This document shows positions 55,801 to 61,800 of a stretch of DNA of 64,000 bases, piece by piece (the stretch's first letter is position 1; every line of letters begins with the position of its first letter). This DNA is from Pteria penguin. Its lineage: Eukaryota; Mollusca; Bivalvia; Pterioida; Pteriidae. Below the pieces are notes generated by a model, which did no database searches, had not been told where the DNA came from, and saw only the letters and a list, made by a program, of their open reading frames with translations. The stretch is from the NCBI GenBank assembly GCA_035048485.1, contig CM068581.1:7639430-7703429 (forward strand), in the 5' to 3' direction. The translations under genes were made by a program, and so were the position numbers.

Positions 55801-58800
55801 TCTTTAAGATTATCTAAACTTAAGACTTTGAACATATCACTTAAGTTTATACTTGTTTTCAATGATGAAAAAGTAGAGCCATTTCTAAACACTTGATTCT
55901 CAAGCCATGGTAGACAGTTTTTCTCTTCCTGTGATAACTGTTCACCAACTAACATTCCTCCTAAACAATGACCAATCAGAGTACTGCATGTTCTCTCCAT
56001 GTCAATTAACCACAGCCACTTGTCATCTTTCGTTCCCTGGCAGGTACCAGTATCTGAAAAAATATCTTGATTCCTATCATTGTTCCAACCTGTTCTGTTA
56101 TTTTAGTTTTCACTGTTCACTAACTCAAACCTAAAAGTAATTCTATTCACCAGTATTCATTTATTGTGTAATGTCACCAGAATTATAATAGCTACTTGAG
56201 GGTGGCCAATATTTATTGGAAACTAGAAATTGGGCAAGTACATTGGCATTCCTTGGCATTTACCTGCCCAGACTTTACAGAGGCGAGTTCCAATCTACTT
56301 CAGCTTTCTTGAATTTAAAGATCTGTAGCACTTCTGATTACTCAAGTTAGTTCTGTATGAATTTAAATGTCTTATTCTGGTATACTCTTATTGCCATTCC
56401 TTATTTGACCATGTATGTGTATTTATTACTTAAAACAATGTAAACAAGACCTATCCTAATGGACAAATACCCCTCAAGGCAGCAAAGTCATACAACGACA
56501 AATGGTCAGACTCATGGTTACCATGACCTTTGAGATAGGACCATTGATGAATGTCACATGGGTAGTTTTGTGACATCATATATTTGAAGTATCATGATTC
56601 CATGAATCCCAAAAAGCTTTTATAAGAATAAAGTCTTGTGACCTTGACAGCCCCCCCCCCCTCCAAAAAAAAGCCCGATGTGTCAGAAGACAACCTAGCT
56701 TGCCAGTGCAGGTCATAATTATCTCAAAGACATTAAGAGCATAGATTTATAAGTCCATAATGTTTTTGAAAAAAAGATCAAAAGAGATAGCACCAAATGA
56801 AAGCTCTGATCAAAAGGAATCTTCGTATGAATTATCATAACCCTAAGTCTAATGGTTCAAATGATAAATCAAATTAAAGTTTTTGAAAAGTAGGTCAAGG
56901 TCATGAGGTCAAATGGTTGGCACCAAATGAAAGCTCTCGTCATAGGAATTTACTCATGAAATATCAAAGCCCTTTCTCTAACAGTTCAAACAATGAAACC
57001 CAGAATAAAAGTTTTGAAAAGTAGGTCAAATCCAAGGTCAAAAGAAATGGCACCAAATGAAAGTTTTTGTCAAAAAGAATCTACATGTGAAGTATCAAAG
57101 TTAAAGTTTTTGGAAAGTAGAGGAAGTCAAAGATCAAGGTCATGAGCTAAAAAGTGATGACATCAAATGAAAGTTCTGGTCATAAGGAATCTACATGTGA
57201 AAAATCAAAACCTTATCTCTAATGGTTGAAAAGATATAACCAAAGACATCTACTTACCTTCAAGTTCCAATGCCTCTATGGCATGTACATTTGGTACCAA
57301 TCTACATATGTGATCAAGTACAGACAGCAGGGAAATAAGTTCTCCAAGTATAGGGTTAACCATATTTTGAGGAAGCAACAGCAAAGAGTTAAGAATGTGG
57401 AAAAGCATAGCACCAGCTGGGGAGTGGTAGAGAATTTCTACAAAAACAATAGCACTGGATATTTAGTACATAAATGTAAAAGTTCATGTATATGCATGGA
57501 AAACCCTAATATGTATTTTAACTAAACAATAACTGGCTTCGTCTTAATCATATGACATACAACAAAATATTCATTAAACTTTTCAACTGAAATTTAAAGT
57601 TTTTAAATAATAAGGACTGTATCTTTCATAAATACTATACTATACAATACTATAGCTATTATCTGCTAAACTTCATTAAATAAGATTGTTTGTTTGATTA
57701 TTGTTTTACGTCACTCCACGATTATTTCACGTATATGGTGACGGCATCTGCCTGATGCATTGCATACAAATTTAGACCTTTGCAACGGACCCACCCGAAG
57801 CAGTGAGGGATCTTTTACGTGCCACGCCTACCGTGACACGGGACCTCGGTTTTTACTGTCTCATCCGAAAGACAGAACACCGGTGTGCCCCGGGCGGGAG
57901 TCGAACCCGCGACCTCTCGATCACGAGCCGAGCACCTTATCCACTAGGCCACACCGGCTTCATTAAATAAGAAGGTCCAGACAAGTGGTATGGACTTCCA
58001 TAAACAAAATATATGATGCCAACAAAAGATAATACATCCAGTAATATAAATAAATTATAAAGCTTTCATTATTACTTCCATGGTTTAGACAGGATTTTCA
58101 GTAATTATGGAGGCTTGTTAACTCTATTTTACTTTTTTCACGGTCAACAGGATTTGCTGTGTTTATATATCATGGCTTCTCAGATTTTTGGAACGAACCT
58201 CACACAGTAGACAGAATTTGCTGTCTATATATCGTGGCTTCTCAGATTTTTGGAACGTACCTCACACAGTAGACAGAATTTGCTGTCCATATATCGAGGC
58301 TTCTCAGGTTTTTGGAACGTACCTCACACAGTAGACAGGATTTGTTATAAATACATTGAGTCTTCTCACTTTTTCTAGTACTTGCCCCACACAGTAGACA
58401 GGATCTGCTGTGTATACATTGAGAATTCTTAGGTTTCTGGTACCTACGTCACACAGTATACAGAATTCTGTGTATACATTGAGGCTTTTCGGGATTCTGA
58501 TATCTTCCTCACACAGTAGACAAAATTTGCTGTGCATACCGGTACATTGAGGATTCTCACATTTCTAGTACTTTCCTCACATAGAAGACGGGATTTGCTA
58601 TGGAGACATTGAAGATTCTTAGGTTTCTGGTACTGGTCAGAACAGTAAATCCGGACGCACAGTAAATCCTGATGCATGGTAAATCCAGACGGTTGCTAAT
58701 TCCATTTTTCATAGACCATTTTCAGTAATTTTAACTGTACATAACGGAAGAGCAACGTAACTTTTACTTATATAGCAAATGGTATTTAAAAATATTTCAT

Positions 58801-61800
58801 TTAATATCATTTTATGTCACTTCCTCTTTCAGTTCTTTATTCTTTTCAAAACAACAGCTGGGAAACTAAAAACGCAACTTAAATCACTTATGGCTTTATC
58901 AAATCTAAGATCAAGGTGTCGTCTGCTGATCTAGAACCAAATTGTTAAAAGTTGTTAAGCTCAAACAGATCGAGATTGGTTAAGGTAAAGACAGGTGCAA
59001 TGTAATTGAAAGGGAGTCACAAAGAAAAGTTTATCAGTGAAAGGATCCATGTAAATGAAAAATAAATAAAAATTAAAGAAAATGTAAAAATTAAATCATA
59101 TACCACAAACGAAAACTAAATAAACAAAAAGATCAGTCAATTTTTATTTTCAAGTCCCCATTGGGGGCCCTGATAATCACAAATTACATGATGAGACAGC
59201 ATAGCGAATTAGTGATAAACTTTTGAAAGCACTACCTGGAGAAAACTTGCTAGATGAGGTTTAGATTTTTTTTCACATTTTGGTTGCCTAGAATTCTAGT
59301 GAGATGTTCGGGAGCATAAAAATTATGGTATATGTCCTTTTGTGTAAATGATACAGCTATCTTTGTGACAAATTTCATAAATTTTGCTTGCATATTTAGT
59401 GATTTATTATCTAATCTTGAAAATCGTCTGGATTTACCTTTTCGACCAGTACCTACCTTACACAATAGACAGGATTTACTGTAAATATATTCAGCCTACT
59501 CATTTTTCAAGCATCTGTCTCACACAGTAGAATTTGCTGTCGAGACATTGAAGATTTCAAAATTTTTGGTATCTACCTTACACAGTAGACAGGATTTGCT
59601 GTGTATACATTGAGCCTTCTCACTTTTGTAGTACTTATCTCACACTACAGTCAGATTCTGCTGTATTTATATCAAGGATTCTCAGGTGTTTGGTACTTAC
59701 CTCATACAGCAGACAGGATCTGCTATGAATACTTTAAAACTACCGGTACCTCGCACAATAGACAGGATTTGGTGTGTATAGATCAAGACTTCTCAGGTTT
59801 CTGGTATCTACCTCGCTCAATAGACAGGATTTGTTGTGTATACATTGAGGCTTCTCAGGTTTCTGGTACCTACGTCACACAATAGACAGGATTTGCTGTG
59901 GATACATTAAGGCTTCTCAGGTATCTACCTCACACAGTATACAGGATTCTGAGTATACATTGAGGATTCTCAGGTTTCTGGTACCTACGTCACACAATAG
60001 ACAGGATTTGCTGTGGATACATTAAGGCTTCTCAGGTACCTACCTCACACAGTATGTAAGATTCTGAGTATACATTGAGGATTCTCAGGTTTCTGATACC
60101 TACTTCACACTGTTGACAGGATTTGTTCTGATAGATCAAGGCTTCTCAGATTTTTGGTACATACCTCACTCAGTAGAAAGGATTTGCTGTGTATACATTG
60201 AAGCTTCTCAACTGATACAGTAGACAGTGCTTGCTGTGTTAACATTATGGCTTTTCAGGTTTCCGATACCTACCTCACACTGTAGACAGGATTTGTTTTG
60301 TATACACTGAGGATTTTGGTACCTTCCTCACAAAGAATACATAACTTGTTATATATACATTGAGGCTTCTCAGGTTTCTGGTACCTACCTTCCATAGTAG
60401 ACAGGATTTGTTGAGTACATTGTGGTTTTGCCATGAGAATTTTAGCTTTGTCATACAATTCTCTAGCTACAGGAATCATCAAAGATATATGATTATCCAG
60501 TAAAAGGACAGCAGGCCCTATTCCCTTTGTCCATTGTGGGCGACTGTGACAGAATGCCAGTAAATGTTTATGAAGGGAAGACAATAGGCTATGGAGGTGA
60601 GGAAAGGCCAACATAAAAGTCTTTGCATCTTTTTGCTTGTCAATATTTTTCTCAATTTCATTCAGCAACTGATCCTAAATCAAAAGAAAATTTCATATTT
60701 AAATATTTTCAGAACATATGGTGAACTGATTTTGAAGAAGGACTACCTTAAAATTATATTAATCAGTTGATAAAAACCAATATGTGCACCTTTACAACAA
60801 AATTTTACTAACTGTTTCATGTGCCAGATTCCGCAATATGGTTTTCATAAGAAGTTCTGCTAGATGTAGATCTAATGTTGCATCCCTATGATTGGGTGAA
60901 GACACACATTCAGATGTTTCACTTAGCCCCAATAAAGCAGCTATATGAGAATTTTCGTGTAGACTTGTCAGAATGATATTCAACTGCATTTGCTGAAAAA
61001 AACAAGATGAAAAAGTAGGCTTTATGTTGTTCATCTTTACACTATTAAATGATTTTGCATTCATTTTACTCTAGAGATAGCATTGATTTCTTAAATAATT
61101 ACCAGTGTTTTTGTCATGTTTCACTGATTTTATCTATTACCAGTCTGTTGTGTATCACTGATTATCACTATTACCAGTCTGTTGTGTATCACTGATTATC
61201 ACTATTACCAGTCTGTTGTGTATCACTGATTATCATTATTACCAGTCTTTTGTCTTATATCATTGATTATATTTATTACCAGTCATGTATCACTGATTGT
61301 AATTATTACCAGTCATTTTGTTTTGTATCTTTGATTCTAATTATTATCAGTCTTTTGTCTTATATCATTGATTATATTTATTACCAGTCCTTTTGTCATG
61401 TATCACAGTGACTGATTTTCATTATTACCAGTCTTTTGTCATGTATCGATTTTAATTATCACCAGTCTTTTGTCGAGTATCATTGATTTTACTTATTATC
61501 AGTCTTTTTGTTCTGTATCATTGATTTGAATTATCATATTAAGTCTTTTGTCGTGTATCATTGGATTGAAATTATTATTAATCTTTCAGTGTCAAGTAAT
61601 TATTATCAGTCTTTTGTCATGTATCATTGATCTGAATTATTATTAGTCTTTTGTCATGTATCATTGATTTTAACTATTACCAGTCTTTTGTCATGTATCA
61701 TTGATTTTAACTATTACCAGTCTTTTGTCATGTATCATTGATTTTAACTATTACCAGTCTTTTGTCAAGTATCATTGATTTTAACTATTACCAGTCTTTT

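Noticed and set aside
57878..57957. tRNA-like sequences with A and B boxes in the SINE heads (11760, 26534, 30547, 44800, 57900).
   Set aside because: Each is fused to a SINE body and tail and the copies are dispersed with target duplications, so they are not tRNA genes.
59601..59885. Plus-strand open frame at 59601-59885.
   Set aside because: It is the antisense of the exon-derived minisatellite and has no independent support.
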